The position numbers and the translations under genes are program-made. From IMG/VR virus record IMGVR_UViG_3300017971_000280, positions 1 to 64,000 of that record: 64,000 bases of DNA; one strand, 5' to 3'. Below are positions 46,710-57,323 of this stretch, piece by piece (the stretch's first letter is position 1; each line of letters starts with the position of its first letter). The notes below the pieces were generated by a model. It made no database searches. It had not been told where the DNA came from and was given only the letters and a program-made list of their open reading frames with translations. Origin of the DNA: a virus.

Positions 46710-49700
46710 ATGGCATTATTCCAGTTTGGTCAGTCAGCATTCAATGCTAAAGCACAACAGCAAGCGTTAGATGCGACAGCACTAAAATATGACAAGTTAT
46801 CTATGGCGGCTGGAAGAGCGGCAACTGAAACCGCTTCATTCACTGATGCCACTGGTCGTGGTAGAATCACGATGGAGAACTTTGGTAGAACGTTTGATAA
46901 CGCTACAAGAAAGGTTCTTATCTGGCAGTTTGCTATCATGGCTGTGTACGGAGCTATCCGTAAGATTGGTGAAACAATCCAAACATGGAAAGACTTGGAA
47001 GTTACATTAGCTAGAATCAGTATTACAACGAGTGCTCTTGGTTCAAGACTACAGGCATATTTCAAAGAGGTTGCTGATGTTGCTATCAGCTTCGGTATGC
47101 CAATCGAGCAGACTTTAACTGGTATGGACTTAGCATTGAGAGCTACTGCTAGGTATTCAGAACAAGCGAATAGGGGTGCTATAGCTGTTAGTTTGTTGAG
47201 TTCTGCTTCTGCTCTTGCTAACATTACTGGTATGCAATATAGTCAGTCTATTGACATCTTGGTTGGTTCTTTGAGACAGTCAGGTATGGAACTAGACCAA
47301 GGTATTGACTTACTTGATAAGTGGGTAGCTGTAGCTAAGAATGCGGCTGTGTCTGTTAACGACCTTTCACAAGGTTTTGCTATTATGGCTGATGCTGGTA
47401 GAGCGGCTGGTCTTTCTGTTGACCAAATTAACGGTTTGATTGCGGCTTTGAGCGAAACTGTTACCTTGGGTCCAGTTGAGATTGGTAATGCTATTAGAGC
47501 TTTAATGTCAACCTTGTATAATCCAGGTTCTATTTCTTTACTACAAAAGTATGGTGTTGCGGTTAGAGATACCTCTGGTGAAGTTAGGAGCTTTTGGGAA
47601 GTCATGCAACAACTTTCATCTATGAGAGTAGCTAACGTAATGGATGAATCAGTTTGGTTAGAAATAGCTAAAGCGGCTGGTGCTGGTCAAAGACGTTACG
47701 CTCAGTTCTTGGCTTTACTTAACAACTTCTCAACTGCTATGCGTGTTGCGAAGATTAGTTCTAATGCTGAAGGGCAAGCAATGGAAGCTAACAGAAAGAT
47801 TGTTGATACCTTGACTAACACATGGGATAAGTTCACAGCGGCACAACGTAAATTCCTGTTTACAATGGGTGAACAAACAGGAGCAATTGAAGACCTAACA
47901 AGTGCTATACAGGGATTGGCTAACTTCTTTGACATGCTTTCTAATGCAAGTGATGGTGTGTATAAGCTTGGTAGGGCTGTTATGTTCTTGGTTGGTACTC
48001 TTGGTGCTTTAAAGATTGCAACTCTTGCTATGGGATGGATGGGAGTCGGTCCTAAAGTTGGAGCATTGATGGGTAGATTTGCTGGTGTACCTCCGACTGC
48101 TGTCGCTGGTTCTGCGGCATATGCTAGAGCAGTTCAAGCAGGTGGATTTACAAGTGCTCAACAAGCGGCACAAGCAGGTCTTGGAACAGTAGCTCCAGGA
48201 TTATCTTCACAAGCTGGTTTATATGCTCTATCAGGATTACTTCCTTCATTCATGTTCAGAAAACTGTGGGGTGCTGGTCCTGCACCAACAGTACCAGGTG
48301 CGGAAAACGTATTTAGACCAGGTGGTGGACAATATGTTGGTGGAAAGTGGATGCCAGGTGGTGGACGTTGGACTGCTCCTACTGTTGCTCCCATGACGTG
48401 GGGTGGAGCGGCAAGAGGTGTTGGTGGATGGTTAACGAGACCTATGGGTGGAATGGGAAGAGCCGTAGGTGGACTAGCTATGGGTGCGGCGGCATATGGT
48501 CTAACTGGTGAATGGCAGTCTGCTGTAGGTGCTGGTATTGGTTCAGCAATTGGAGCTTCATTCGGTCCTCTTGGTATGGTTATTGGCGGTGGTATCGGTA
48601 CTTTAATAGGACATACGGCGGCAGATGCCTTCATTTCAAGAGAAGACAGACTAAGAGCAGTTTTTGAGAAGATGGCAGAAGACTTCACCCTAGACCTATC
48701 TGATGTGATGGATAGATATTTCGAACAAGCGGCAAAGGAGACAGGAGAAGATGCTAGACGTGCGGCGGCACTTGCCGCACCTAAGATGGCTGAAGCTAGA
48801 GCGGCAGAAGCACAACCATTCTGGAAAAGACTTCTAGCTGGTGTTCAACTTGGTGAAGCTAGATTAGGATGGTCATTAAGTGGTGAAGCGGCATTTACTC
48901 CATTTGGTCGTACAGACGAAGAAGAGTGGAAGAGGGGTCTTGGTGGTCTTAATGAGTTAAACCAAGCTCTTGTTGATGGTGTTATCACAATTGATGAGTA
49001 TAGGAGAGCTAAACAATCTGACCATATTGCTTGGCAAGAATTAACGGATGATGCCAAAGCATACATGACTGCCATTCGTGGTACAAAAGTTGCTATTGGT
49101 GAAGAGCTTGCGGCATTTGAAGCTATAGCTACTGCTATACCAGAGCAAATAGCACAAAAAAGAGAATTAGCATCAATTACAAATAGATACAGTGAATCAC
49201 AGTCTAGAATTAAGCAAATTATGCTAGAAACTGGTGCGGTTATTGATGGTATGTCTCTTAAAGAGTGGGAGCAAGCTAAAGTATCACAACTTCTTGCTGA
49301 CCAGGTTAATAAAACTGCTGAGGATTTCCAAGCTTGGTATAACGTTCTGCTTGGTTCAGCTTATGGTTATGCTTCTCATGTGGAAGCTATCCAACAATTA
49401 AAACCACTTCTTGCAGAATATGGATTAGCTATTGATAGAATTCCAGAGGATAAGTGGTTAATGATTCAGAGATGGGACCCTCAGTTAGCTACCGATATTG
49501 TCCAAACTATAGGTACATTGTTAGAGCTTAATGACGCTATTGATAAGTTCCAAGTTACGTTCCCTGATATGTTAAGACTTGCTAATATTGAAGGAACAAT
49601 TAGTGATATTGATAGGGTAAAGGAAGCACTTCTAAAACTTCATGAAGAGACTGGTGACGAGAAGTATGCTAATGCCCTTGAGCAAATAGACCAATATCTA

Positions 49701-50456
49701 GGAAATGTTCTCCAGAAAGAAATTGAAGCTAGGAGAGTAACAACCTATGCTGGTAGAGGTGCGGAGTTCCAAAGACCTACACAGGTCAGGTTAGTTGATG
49801 CCGAAACCATTAAAGCATACAGAGAGAATCTTGGTAGATTACCAGCGTTCACTGATATGGCTAAGAGTCTAGGCAAGACTGCTGATTCTGTATTAACATT
49901 GGTTGACCCACTAACTGGTGAAATGCTTAGGTTAGAGGAAAATACTCTAGCTTTGGAGATGTTAGGTCGTATCGTTGGGGAAAATACTTCTGTTCAAGAG
50001 AAGAGACTAGAAGCAGAGTATAATCTACCAGGATGGTATCAGAGACCTAACAGATATATGGCTTTGAGACAAACAGGTGGTGCTGGTGGTTTCGGTCCAG
50101 CACAAGAAGGTCTGTGGGGAACTTGGTTAGAGTTTGTGAGAAACAGAAGTATGCAGACTGGCGGTACTGTTCCCGAAACTGGACCTTATTATCTACACAG
50201 GAGAGAAGTTGTTGTTTCAGGTGAGACGTTAACAAGCACTAATGTTCTTTTGGGAAATTCTTATAGAGTGCTCCTATCATCACAGCAATATTTGTCAAAT
50301 ATTAACCTTGGAATCCTTGGGGTGAGACAAGAAATTCAGCAATTAAGACAGCAATTGCTGGCATCAAGGACGGCTGAAGAAGGTACTACAGATTTTGGTA
50401 GAATAACGAAGGCTGAATATCTTGGTGTGAGTTCTTTGGGAGTAAGGAGAAAGTAA
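46710..50456 (+). CDS. Tail tape measure protein, 1248 aa
   Basis: Longest gene of the window, placed after the chaperones. Its N-terminal 420 residues are helical with IWQFAIMAVYGAIRKIGETI and repeated N-A-x-x-V patterns of the phage tape-measure family. Then come a hydrophobic segment (about 425-450), a glycine-rich region (about 560-640, GAGIGSAIGASFGPLGM) and a helical C-terminus. Tape measures set tail length at about 0.15 nm per residue, giving near 185 nm here. The gene confirms a non-contractile or contractile long tail; no sheath gene is seen, so siphovirus is likely. Confidence 0.9.
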   Translation: MALFQFGQSAFNAKAQQQALDATALKYDKLSMAAGRAATETASFTDATGRGRITMENFGRTFDNATRKVLIWQFAIMAVYGAIRKIGETIQTWKDLEVTLARISITTSALGSRLQAYFKEVADVAISFGMPIEQTLTGMDLALRATARYSEQANRGAIAVSLLSSASALANITGMQYSQSIDILVGSLRQSGMELDQGIDLLDKWVAVAKNAAVSVNDLSQGFAIMADAGRAAGLSVDQINGLIAALSETVTLGPVEIGNAIRALMSTLYNPGSISLLQKYGVAVRDTSGEVRSFWEVMQQLSSMRVANVMDESVWLEIAKAAGAGQRRYAQFLALLNNFSTAMRVAKISSNAEGQAMEANRKIVDTLTNTWDKFTAAQRKFLFTMGEQTGAIEDLTSAIQGLANFFDMLSNASDGVYKLGRAVMFLVGTLGALKIATLAMGWMGVGPKVGALMGRFAGVPPTAVAGSAAYARAVQAGGFTSAQQAAQAGLGTVAPGLSSQAGLYALSGLLPSFMFRKLWGAGPAPTVPGAENVFRPGGGQYVGGKWMPGGGRWTAPTVAPMTWGGAARGVGGWLTRPMGGMGRAVGGLAMGAAAYGLTGEWQSAVGAGIGSAIGASFGPLGMVIGGGIGTLIGHTAADAFISREDRLRAVFEKMAEDFTLDLSDVMDRYFEQAAKETGEDARRAAALAAPKMAEARAAEAQPFWKRLLAGVQLGEARLGWSLSGEAAFTPFGRTDEEEWKRGLGGLNELNQALVDGVITIDEYRRAKQSDHIAWQELTDDAKAYMTAIRGTKVAIGEELAAFEAIATAIPEQIAQKRELASITNRYSESQSRIKQIMLETGAVIDGMSLKEWEQAKVSQLLADQVNKTAEDFQAWYNVLLGSAYGYASHVEAIQQLKPLLAEYGLAIDRIPEDKWLMIQRWDPQLATDIVQTIGTLLELNDAIDKFQVTFPDMLRLANIEGTISDIDRVKEALLKLHEETGDEKYANALEQIDQYLGNVLQKEIEARRVTTYAGRGAEFQRPTQVRLVDAETIKAYRENLGRLPAFTDMAKSLGKTADSVLTLVDPLTGEMLRLEENTLALEMLGRIVGENTSVQEKRLEAEYNLPGWYQRPNRYMALRQTGGAGGFGPAQEGLWGTWLEFVRNRSMQTGGTVPETGPYYLHRREVVVSGETLTSTNVLLGNSYRVLLSSQQYLSNINLGILGVRQEIQQLRQQLLASRTAEEGTTDFGRITKAEYLGVSSLGVRRK

Positions 50457-50457
50457 G

Positions 50458-50865
50458 ATGGCTACAATAACTAGATGGCAATTTGACATTGGTGGTTCGT
50501 ATGAATATGCTTTTCCACGAAATCCAGATAGGTATGGTGGAGATAGTGGTTGGATATATGAACCTAGAATGGCTGAAATGGAAGTTGTTGGTTCTAACCA
50601 ACCTTATCTTCAGATTGATGGGTTTTCTGGAGCAAGGAGAACTATACGATTTACTGCCATAACTGGTACAATGTCACGTAAATTACAGGACTTCTTTTTA
50701 AGAAAAACCATTATATATACTTGTAGAGACCATCTATATCCTACTCATGCTCAGTTCAATTGTTTCATCATCTCTTTTTCTCAACAGGTGCATCCAACTA
50801 CAGGTAGTTTTCCTGGTTCTGGTGAAGATACTTATGACGTAGAGATGACGTTAGTTAAGATGTAA
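50458..50865 (+). CDS. Tail tip protein candidate, 135 aa
   Basis: Beta-rich, with ITRWQFDIGGSYEYAFPRNP and DTYDVEMTLVKM at the end, a pattern like proteins just below the tape measure in tail tips (distal tail-like). It starts two bases after the tape measure stop. Specific fold not certain. Confidence 0.6.
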   Translation: MATITRWQFDIGGSYEYAFPRNPDRYGGDSGWIYEPRMAEMEVVGSNQPYLQIDGFSGARRTIRFTAITGTMSRKLQDFFLRKTIIYTCRDHLYPTHAQFNCFIISFSQQVHPTTGSFPGSGEDTYDVEMTLVKM

Positions 50866-50867
50866 TT

Positions 50868-52484
50868 ATGGGAATAGCTGAAGAATATGCAAAAAGGGTA
50901 AAGACACCTATCATAAAGGTGACAGTTACCAAATTTATTGAGGGTGAGAAACCAGGTGTAGAGAATCAAGGGTATGATTATTACCCTGAAGTAATTACTT
51001 GCGACATAACTTATGGATTTGACCAAGCAAGTACAACCTGTACACTGGAACTAAAAACTCCGCTTGATGAAAATGGTGATTATGTTCGTTTTGCCCCGAT
51101 GAATAGAGTTAAAGTCGAGCAGGGATGGAACAAACCATCAACATATAGAATTACGTTTTTTGGTTTCATTGATAAGGTAGAATATGCTAATCCACCCAAA
51201 ACGGTTAGATTAGAATGCCGTGACATCCTGAAGTTGGCACAAGATAATTACTATATTCATGGTAATAGGAGAGTATACTCAGCAATTCCAGCAGAGAGTG
51301 AGTTGGATGACAGTGGTAATCCTATGGGTGGGCAGGCTGTTGAAGACAGACAAGCTCAAGAGATTATTACTGATTTTATGACAGATAGTGGTATTCCTGA
51401 AACCAGACTCCATCTTGATTTTGAGACATATCCCGCTTCTGGTGCGATTGTTATTGGTAACAACGCTGTAGCTGTATTTGTATATGAGTCCGCTATGGAT
51501 GCTTGTACTCGTATTACTGACCTTATCGGATACCGTATATGGGCAGATAAAGGTGGTCACGTTCAAGCTAGGGAAATAAGACCAATCGGTTCATCAACCC
51601 CATCTTTGACGTATCGGAGTCAAGAGGAAGCATATGCTGGAGACGGTTCGTGGACGGTTACTCAATCAGGTAATCTATTAGCTCTTAGTGCAAGTAGAGA
51701 CGATGATTTAAGGAATTGGGTTACAGTTTATGGTTATGATGGAATAAACACTACAGTTGCGGGTGAATCTGATTATGTACCTTCCCCACCTACATATAGA
51801 AGAACTGAGATTAGGTCATATTTATTAGACACTCCAGAGTTACTTGTTACTGTGGCTAGTGGAATTTATAATGACTTGAACAGATTAAGATATACTGCTA
51901 GAGCAACCATTGAAGGTGACCCAAGACTTGAGATTGGACAAACAGTTCGTCTATATGACTCTCATGTGATGACGGACACCATTGACTATTTCTTATACGA
52001 CTACACTAGCTCTTTAAGAGCAGGTGTGTGGACTATGGAAATGACCTTAGTTGGTGGTGTTGGTGCTGGTACAGAAGGTTCACCACCAATTGCTAATATT
52101 GCTCCTGTAGCCATGTTTATATACAGAGTTGAACAAGAATTTCTTGCAGATGGTTCAGCTTTGTTTGATGTTACTGTAGATGCTACCCCCTCATACGACC
52201 CAAATGGTCCAGTTGAGGAGTTACTCTACACTTGGACATGTTCTGGTTTTGCTACTGCGAGTGGAATTATGCACACGTATTCTTTTACAGAAAGTGGAGT
52301 AGCTTATATCACACTTAATGTACAAGACCAAGGTACTCCTCAGTTAAGTAGTGAGATAACACTTCCAGTTACTTTAGACCCTGGTGAGGGGTTACAATGG
52401 AAAACAATTTTTGTCGCTTCAGGAAATTATGTCTACACTTCTGATAACAGTGGAGCAAGCTGGAGAGAACAAGAATTATGGTAA
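50868..52484 (+). CDS. Tail hub protein candidate with PKD-like domain, 538 aa
   Basis: N-terminal 400 residues resemble tail hub proteins (gp27-like): IIKVTVTKFIEGEKPG, YRITFFGFIDKVEYANPP and SMLMDAC-type turn VYESAMDACTRITDLIGYR. Residues 425-505 look like a PKD or Ig-like domain (TYSFTESGVAYITLNVQD). The last 25 residues, with YVYTSDNSGASW, start like a sialidase-type Asp box (S-x-D-x-G-x-x-W), a propeller blade fragment. It probably forms the baseplate hub, linked to fibre parts. Confidence 0.7.
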   Translation: MGIAEEYAKRVKTPIIKVTVTKFIEGEKPGVENQGYDYYPEVITCDITYGFDQASTTCTLELKTPLDENGDYVRFAPMNRVKVEQGWNKPSTYRITFFGFIDKVEYANPPKTVRLECRDILKLAQDNYYIHGNRRVYSAIPAESELDDSGNPMGGQAVEDRQAQEIITDFMTDSGIPETRLHLDFETYPASGAIVIGNNAVAVFVYESAMDACTRITDLIGYRIWADKGGHVQAREIRPIGSSTPSLTYRSQEEAYAGDGSWTVTQSGNLLALSASRDDDLRNWVTVYGYDGINTTVAGESDYVPSPPTYRRTEIRSYLLDTPELLVTVASGIYNDLNRLRYTARATIEGDPRLEIGQTVRLYDSHVMTDTIDYFLYDYTSSLRAGVWTMEMTLVGGVGAGTEGSPPIANIAPVAMFIYRVEQEFLADGSALFDVTVDATPSYDPNGPVEELLYTWTCSGFATASGIMHTYSFTESGVAYITLNVQDQGTPQLSSEITLPVTLDPGEGLQWKTIFVASGNYVYTSDNSGASWREQELW

Positions 52485-52494
52485 GAGGTAAATA

Positions 52495-53688
52495 ATGCCA
52501 ACATCAATATGGTGGGTTGACCCACCTAGAAGTTATACTGCGGGTGGATATATGACTTATAAGTACCACGATGATGAGGTGGATACGGTATATGTTCACA
52601 ATAACCGCTACTATTCTGGTTTTTGGTGTGTGAAGCAATGGTTCTTCCCACTAGATTTAATCTCTGACCACTATGAGTGTTGGACATATCATTTCTTTAC
52701 AAAATTTAAAGTTCCAACTACAGCAAGTGGTACGCTTGACAGTGCCGAACTTTACTTAATGCTTGGTGGTGCTGACTTAGTTATGAATGTTCTTCCCGTA
52801 TATATGGATATTGATGTTTATTATAAGTCTGTAGAAGATGCCAGTAGTTTCCCTTGGCAGACGCTGGATGAAGATGATTATGCTTCACCAACTTGGACAA
52901 AAGAGACTTCTATAGAAGACTTTTGGGATATGTGGGGAGATTTCATGGTAGAAGGACCACATTGGTTAGACCCTGTTACTGTGACATCTGGAGTTCAAAA
53001 AGCTATAGATGAGGGGTGGGAATGGATTGCTTTTAGGTTTACTCCAAATTATCTTACACCTCTAGACTATGATTGGGACAACCGACCTACACCATATGAC
53101 CAATTATGTTGGGTTGCCTTCTATGGTCCAGTTAATCCATATTGGGTAGAGTCACCATCTGGATTTCCAGAAGATGCGTGCTCTCCTTGCCCTTGGTTGA
53201 AAATTACCTATGCTACTGCTTCTGGTGAAGACCCACCACCTGACCAATGGGTGCCAGGTGAAGATGTTACTACATCAGGTGAGGGTTCTACTGTTAATTG
53301 CATAGCGGCAGACCCCAAAGCAAAGATGGCTATTGCTGGTACTGAAAGTGGTAACTTGTGGTATTGTTGGAGCGGTGGTGGAGTATGGGATAAGATAGTA
53401 GATGGGGACGAACCTATAACTGCTGTTCATATGGACTTTCTAAGAAACTTTCAAGATTACCCATACGACCAAATTTCTTGGTATGGGACACAAAGCGGCA
53501 ATTTGTATAAGAGTATAGATTCTCTCGGTAGCTTTGAGCTTATGAAAAACTTCTCAATCAAAGTAGTGGAGATTATGTCAAGCGACCAAGATTCAGATAA
53601 AGTGGTGGTAGGAGTTCTAGATGGAATTTGGACTTCTGTGGATGGTGGAGTTACTTGGGTAGAATCTTTAGAAGCACCAACGGAGTAA
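52495..53688 (+). CDS. Tail tip or fibre protein with Asp-box-like blades, 397 aa
   Basis: N-terminal 240 residues are aromatic-rich and beta, with a DNRLRE-like appearance (KFKVPTTASGTLDSAELYLM). The C-terminal 150 residues have propeller-type repeats AIAGTESGNLWYCWSGGGVW, YGTQSGNLYKSIDSLGSF and VLDGIWTSVDGGVTW, the last a proper Asp box. It starts 10 bp after the previous gene. Likely surface-exposed tail tip. Confidence 0.65.
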   Translation: MPTSIWWVDPPRSYTAGGYMTYKYHDDEVDTVYVHNNRYYSGFWCVKQWFFPLDLISDHYECWTYHFFTKFKVPTTASGTLDSAELYLMLGGADLVMNVLPVYMDIDVYYKSVEDASSFPWQTLDEDDYASPTWTKETSIEDFWDMWGDFMVEGPHWLDPVTVTSGVQKAIDEGWEWIAFRFTPNYLTPLDYDWDNRPTPYDQLCWVAFYGPVNPYWVESPSGFPEDACSPCPWLKITYATASGEDPPPDQWVPGEDVTTSGEGSTVNCIAADPKAKMAIAGTESGNLWYCWSGGGVWDKIVDGDEPITAVHMDFLRNFQDYPYDQISWYGTQSGNLYKSIDSLGSFELMKNFSIKVVEIMSSDQDSDKVVVGVLDGIWTSVDGGVTWVESLEAPTE

Positions 53689-53692
53689 TAAG

Positions 53693-55792
53693 ATGCCAAC
53701 ATTAATAATAGAAACTATACCAGAAGTTCCAGCGAATCGAAATTGGCAACTAAATTATACTATAAATCCTGGTGGCTCAATGGATTTGGTGAGAGATAAT
53801 GCCACAGGTACAGAGGGTACAGGAATAGGAGTTGTTCAATGTGCTAAAGGTACTGCCGCATCACCACCATTTTATTTTTGGACATTAGCACGTAGTATAC
53901 TTTGGTTTGACTTATCTGCTTATCCAACACCCCCAGGGGTTGTACAATCAGTCAAGATAAGACTTATGAAAGCCACTATTGGTGTATACTATGGTGCAGA
54001 TTGGGCAAATGATAGTCTTTACGCATTGGATGATGAAGGTAAAGTTCCCACTCAAGCTGATTTAACAAGTGACGATTACGGTAAATGGAAGAGTAATAAT
54101 ACTGTCTTAGGTACTATGGCTGGTGTTGATTATGGTGGTGCTGATGCAGGAGGCTACTACATCTACATAACGTTGAACTCTGCTGGTATAGCTCACTTGA
54201 ATTGGGGTGGTTTAACCGCTTTTGTATTGAGAACAGCAAAGGATGTTAATAACCTACAAACTCCATTAGAAACGACTGGTGAAGCTATGTATGGTTATGA
54301 TGGACCTACTCATGCTGACCCTCCCGCATTGGTTATCGAGCATTCGGGGCAACCATATTCTGAGTTTAAAGGTCTATTCTGTCGTGGTGACGAAATTCAA
54401 GCAGTTTTTGCAGATGGAAGGGGTTATAGGAGTCCAGATTTTGGAGCAAATTGGTATGCTATGGAAGGTGAACCAATAACAACAAGAGATGTGGGATTCG
54501 ATATTCTAAATGAAGAGGAGTCATTCCTTGGTGCTAGTGGACAACTATATCCATTTTTGAGTGCGGCGGGTGAGATTTTTACCTATGCGGCAGGAGCTAC
54601 AGTTAGTGGTGAGGTAACTAGGATTGATGTAGATTGGGATTCTAAGATTGCAGTTGTTGGTACAAGCGAAAAATTATACAAGACTCCCGATTTTGGTACG
54701 ACTGTTTATGAGTACTTGGATAAACCAGTTACCGATGTAGCTTTAGGTGGTAATGAGGTAGCTTTGTATGAAGACCCACCAACGAGTGGTTATATCCTTT
54801 CGGTTAATGGGGACTGCGACATCTATTACAAGAGTGGCTTTTATGGTTGGAGAGGTCAACCCGACCAACCAACAGGTTCTTATTGGTTGAACGTTCGTTA
54901 CAGGAACACAGAGTGGTATCCTAATACTTGGGGATATTTTGCTGGTACTTTCTTATGGAATGATATGAACTTGGTTACTATCCAAGCCACTTTCACAATG
55001 GAAAATCTACCTACAAGTGGATATGCTATTTGTAGTTCTCGTGGAATTGCTGAGGTTAGAGTTCTTAATTATTGTGGTAGGAGTGCTTATCCTTATGGTC
55101 ATATGCAGTATGATGTTAAAACTCATGGTGTTCATTATGTGACCGATGAGGATAGTCTTCCTGCTAGTAAGATTGACCTTAGAGCGGCAGGTATGACTAA
55201 GAACCCTAACACTGGACTTGGTTGGACTGCGGACGAAGTTGATGCTATGTGTGCTGGTTGTTATGCTGGTGATGTGGCAAGCTTTGGTACAGCCGCTCTC
55301 GACCAAGTACTTGTTGAGGTTTATCCAGAAGGAGATGGTGTTGATATTGTTGGAGCAACTCCTATAGATAGATACGAAGCTCTAGGTTTGGGTAATACAC
55401 TTCTAAGTCTCGCTCACCCTGCTCCTGCTGATGGTTATGTTCGTAAAGTACAGATTTATCTATATACTGAATGTACTAATATTAAAGTTGCTACCTTCTT
55501 TAATGTGAGTGGAAATAACTACTCAACGAGAAGTTGGCAAGCATTAACGGGAACATACAGTGCTGGATTCCATACACTGAGTGTTAACTTGGAGTGTAGC
55601 ACTGGAGATTTGATTGGTATTTTCAGCGATGGTATGATTGAAGCTGACGCTACTTGGAATGCCCTTAATATAGGAGCTTGGAAGGCAGTTGCAGGTGGAG
55701 ACAAAATTCCTTGTACCAATGAGGAATTTGAAAATGCTAAAACTCAGTTGAACGATATGCTTATATCAATTAGAGGAATAATTTATCACTAA
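53693..55792 (+). CDS. Tail tip or receptor-binding protein candidate, 699 aa
   Basis: N-terminal 230 residues again look DNRLRE-like (ILWFDLSAYPTPPGVVQSVK). Residues 230-360 continue propeller-like blades (YRSPDFGANWYAME, LYKTPDFGTTVYEY). The C-terminal 320 residues are rich in aromatic and Gly residues, with SGTGDLIGIFSD-type strands (EVYPEGDGVDIV, DGYVRKVQIYLYTE), suitable for carbohydrate or receptor contact. The stop overlaps the next ATG. Receptor role inferred. Confidence 0.6.
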   Translation: MPTLIIETIPEVPANRNWQLNYTINPGGSMDLVRDNATGTEGTGIGVVQCAKGTAASPPFYFWTLARSILWFDLSAYPTPPGVVQSVKIRLMKATIGVYYGADWANDSLYALDDEGKVPTQADLTSDDYGKWKSNNTVLGTMAGVDYGGADAGGYYIYITLNSAGIAHLNWGGLTAFVLRTAKDVNNLQTPLETTGEAMYGYDGPTHADPPALVIEHSGQPYSEFKGLFCRGDEIQAVFADGRGYRSPDFGANWYAMEGEPITTRDVGFDILNEEESFLGASGQLYPFLSAAGEIFTYAAGATVSGEVTRIDVDWDSKIAVVGTSEKLYKTPDFGTTVYEYLDKPVTDVALGGNEVALYEDPPTSGYILSVNGDCDIYYKSGFYGWRGQPDQPTGSYWLNVRYRNTEWYPNTWGYFAGTFLWNDMNLVTIQATFTMENLPTSGYAICSSRGIAEVRVLNYCGRSAYPYGHMQYDVKTHGVHYVTDEDSLPASKIDLRAAGMTKNPNTGLGWTADEVDAMCAGCYAGDVASFGTAALDQVLVEVYPEGDGVDIVGATPIDRYEALGLGNTLLSLAHPAPADGYVRKVQIYLYTECTNIKVATFFNVSGNNYSTRSWQALTGTYSAGFHTLSVNLECSTGDLIGIFSDGMIEADATWNALNIGAWKAVAGGDKIPCTNEEFENAKTQLNDMLISIRGIIYH

Positions 55793-57315
55793 TGGGAATT
55801 ACAAGACGAGAAGCCAAAGAAATTGTTGATTGGGTTATCCAAGAGATAATGAGACGTAGGTTTCCCTATGTTACTGATGGGAAATTAGATTTAAGTAAAT
55901 CTCCTGTTGGAACTGTCTCTGGAACTCAAACTTCTGGTGGTCCTATTGCTGAAAGTGCAATATGGGACCGTCATGTAGCTCCTGATGCCGATATTAGGGG
56001 AACTAAAATAAGAGTAGCCACAACCGCAGAACGTGGTACTGTTCAACTTGGGACTGAGGGTGAGGCTCTAGTTCCTACTATGTCTGGTTTACTCTCTACT
56101 GTTAGTGGTCTTGGTGCTAGTTTAGTTGGTATTTATGATGGTGAGGGAGAATTTGTTAGTGAAGACGTTGAATCAGCCTTACATGAATTATTTGCGATTA
56201 TTGGAGCTTTAACATTTGTAGACTTAACAGATACGCCTAGCAATTATACAAATAGATACCCACAAGTTCCAACCATCATTGCTAGTGAAGCTGGTTTAGA
56301 GTGGAGACCAGTAGATTACTATGATGGTGAGAGTGTTCTTACTACCGTCTCTGGTGCTGTTACTATAAGGCGTGAGAAAGCGATTGATGCTGAATCTGCT
56401 ACGATGGACAACATTCTTGATGGTGGTCTTGCGACTGATGTTGATGAAATTGAGCATGTTAACGGTCTTGGTGGTGAGGTTACAATAGTTGGTGGTGGAA
56501 TAAATGTTGTTAGTTTGGTTGGGCAGAGCATAGTAATAACTGCTACGGAAACTCCAGATGTATCATCTTTAAATGGATTAGTGAATGATGTTCTAATATC
56601 TGGTCAAGGATTAGTAGGTGTTAGTGAGGTAGGTCAGACAATTGTTCTAAATGTTGATAATCTTCCTGATGTTGATTCTCTTAATGGACTTACTGGAGTC
56701 GTAGTCTTGTCTGGTGAGGGAACAGTTCATATTAGTGAAGATGGACAAATCATAGTTATCTCTGGTTCAGATGAACCTTATCGTTCTTATTGGGATGACC
56801 TTCGTACACCTGTTAATATGTTAAAGTTCAGTGATACCAAACCTCCAGTATGGACATCTTACAAAGGTGGTTATGTTGCGGCTTTTGAAGACCAAGCTGT
56901 TAACTATCAATCATTATATTGGGCATGGCAGTTGCCCCACGAATGGGAAATAGGAACTGCTGTTGTTCCACATATCCACATTGTCCCTGAAGACGGTGGT
57001 GCGGGAAATGTTCATTGGGAATTTACGTATTCTATCGCTAAAAAAGGTGCTACTTTCCCCGTAGAAAGTACTATACATATCACACAAGCGATGCCAGAAC
57101 AAGCAGATGAGCACACCTACTTTGAACTTGTAACTATTAGTGGAGTAGAGCTTGGCACTGATCCAGAAGACATATCAACTATGTTGTTGTGTAGTTTATC
57201 TCGTAGGTCAGACCAACCAGAAGATACGTACGCTGGTAAAGATGTGTATTTGCTTGAGGTGGATATGCACTATTTGAAAGATTCGTGGGGAAGTCGCTTA
57301 GAGTTAAGTAAGTAG
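55792..57315 (+). CDS. Tail fibre protein with NGLTG repeats, 507 aa
   Basis: After an N-terminal helix come Ser/Thr-rich fibre segments. Residues 222-325 contain three repeats of about 35-38 residues: HVNGLGGEVTIVGGG, SLNGLVNDVLISGQG, SLNGLTGVVVLSGEG, each followed by V-x-x-G-Q-x-I-V-I. The same repeat appears once in the next gene. The C-terminal 180 residues are a globular beta domain (VWTSYKGGYVAAFED, VVPHIHIVPEDGG). Confidence 0.75.
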   Translation: MGITRREAKEIVDWVIQEIMRRRFPYVTDGKLDLSKSPVGTVSGTQTSGGPIAESAIWDRHVAPDADIRGTKIRVATTAERGTVQLGTEGEALVPTMSGLLSTVSGLGASLVGIYDGEGEFVSEDVESALHELFAIIGALTFVDLTDTPSNYTNRYPQVPTIIASEAGLEWRPVDYYDGESVLTTVSGAVTIRREKAIDAESATMDNILDGGLATDVDEIEHVNGLGGEVTIVGGGINVVSLVGQSIVITATETPDVSSLNGLVNDVLISGQGLVGVSEVGQTIVLNVDNLPDVDSLNGLTGVVVLSGEGTVHISEDGQIIVISGSDEPYRSYWDDLRTPVNMLKFSDTKPPVWTSYKGGYVAAFEDQAVNYQSLYWAWQLPHEWEIGTAVVPHIHIVPEDGGAGNVHWEFTYSIAKKGATFPVESTIHITQAMPEQADEHTYFELVTISGVELGTDPEDISTMLLCSLSRRSDQPEDTYAGKDVYLLEVDMHYLKDSWGSRLELSK

Positions 57316-57323
57316 GTGAAATT

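Noticed and set aside
46730-47224. Antisense open frame of 164 codons in the tape measure gene
   Set aside because: Shadow of Ala-rich coding sequence; no start signals.
48158-48688. Antisense open frame of 176 codons in the tape measure gene
   Set aside because: It mirrors the glycine-rich stretch of the tape measure, where G/C-rich codons leave the opposite strand without stops. No ribosome site.
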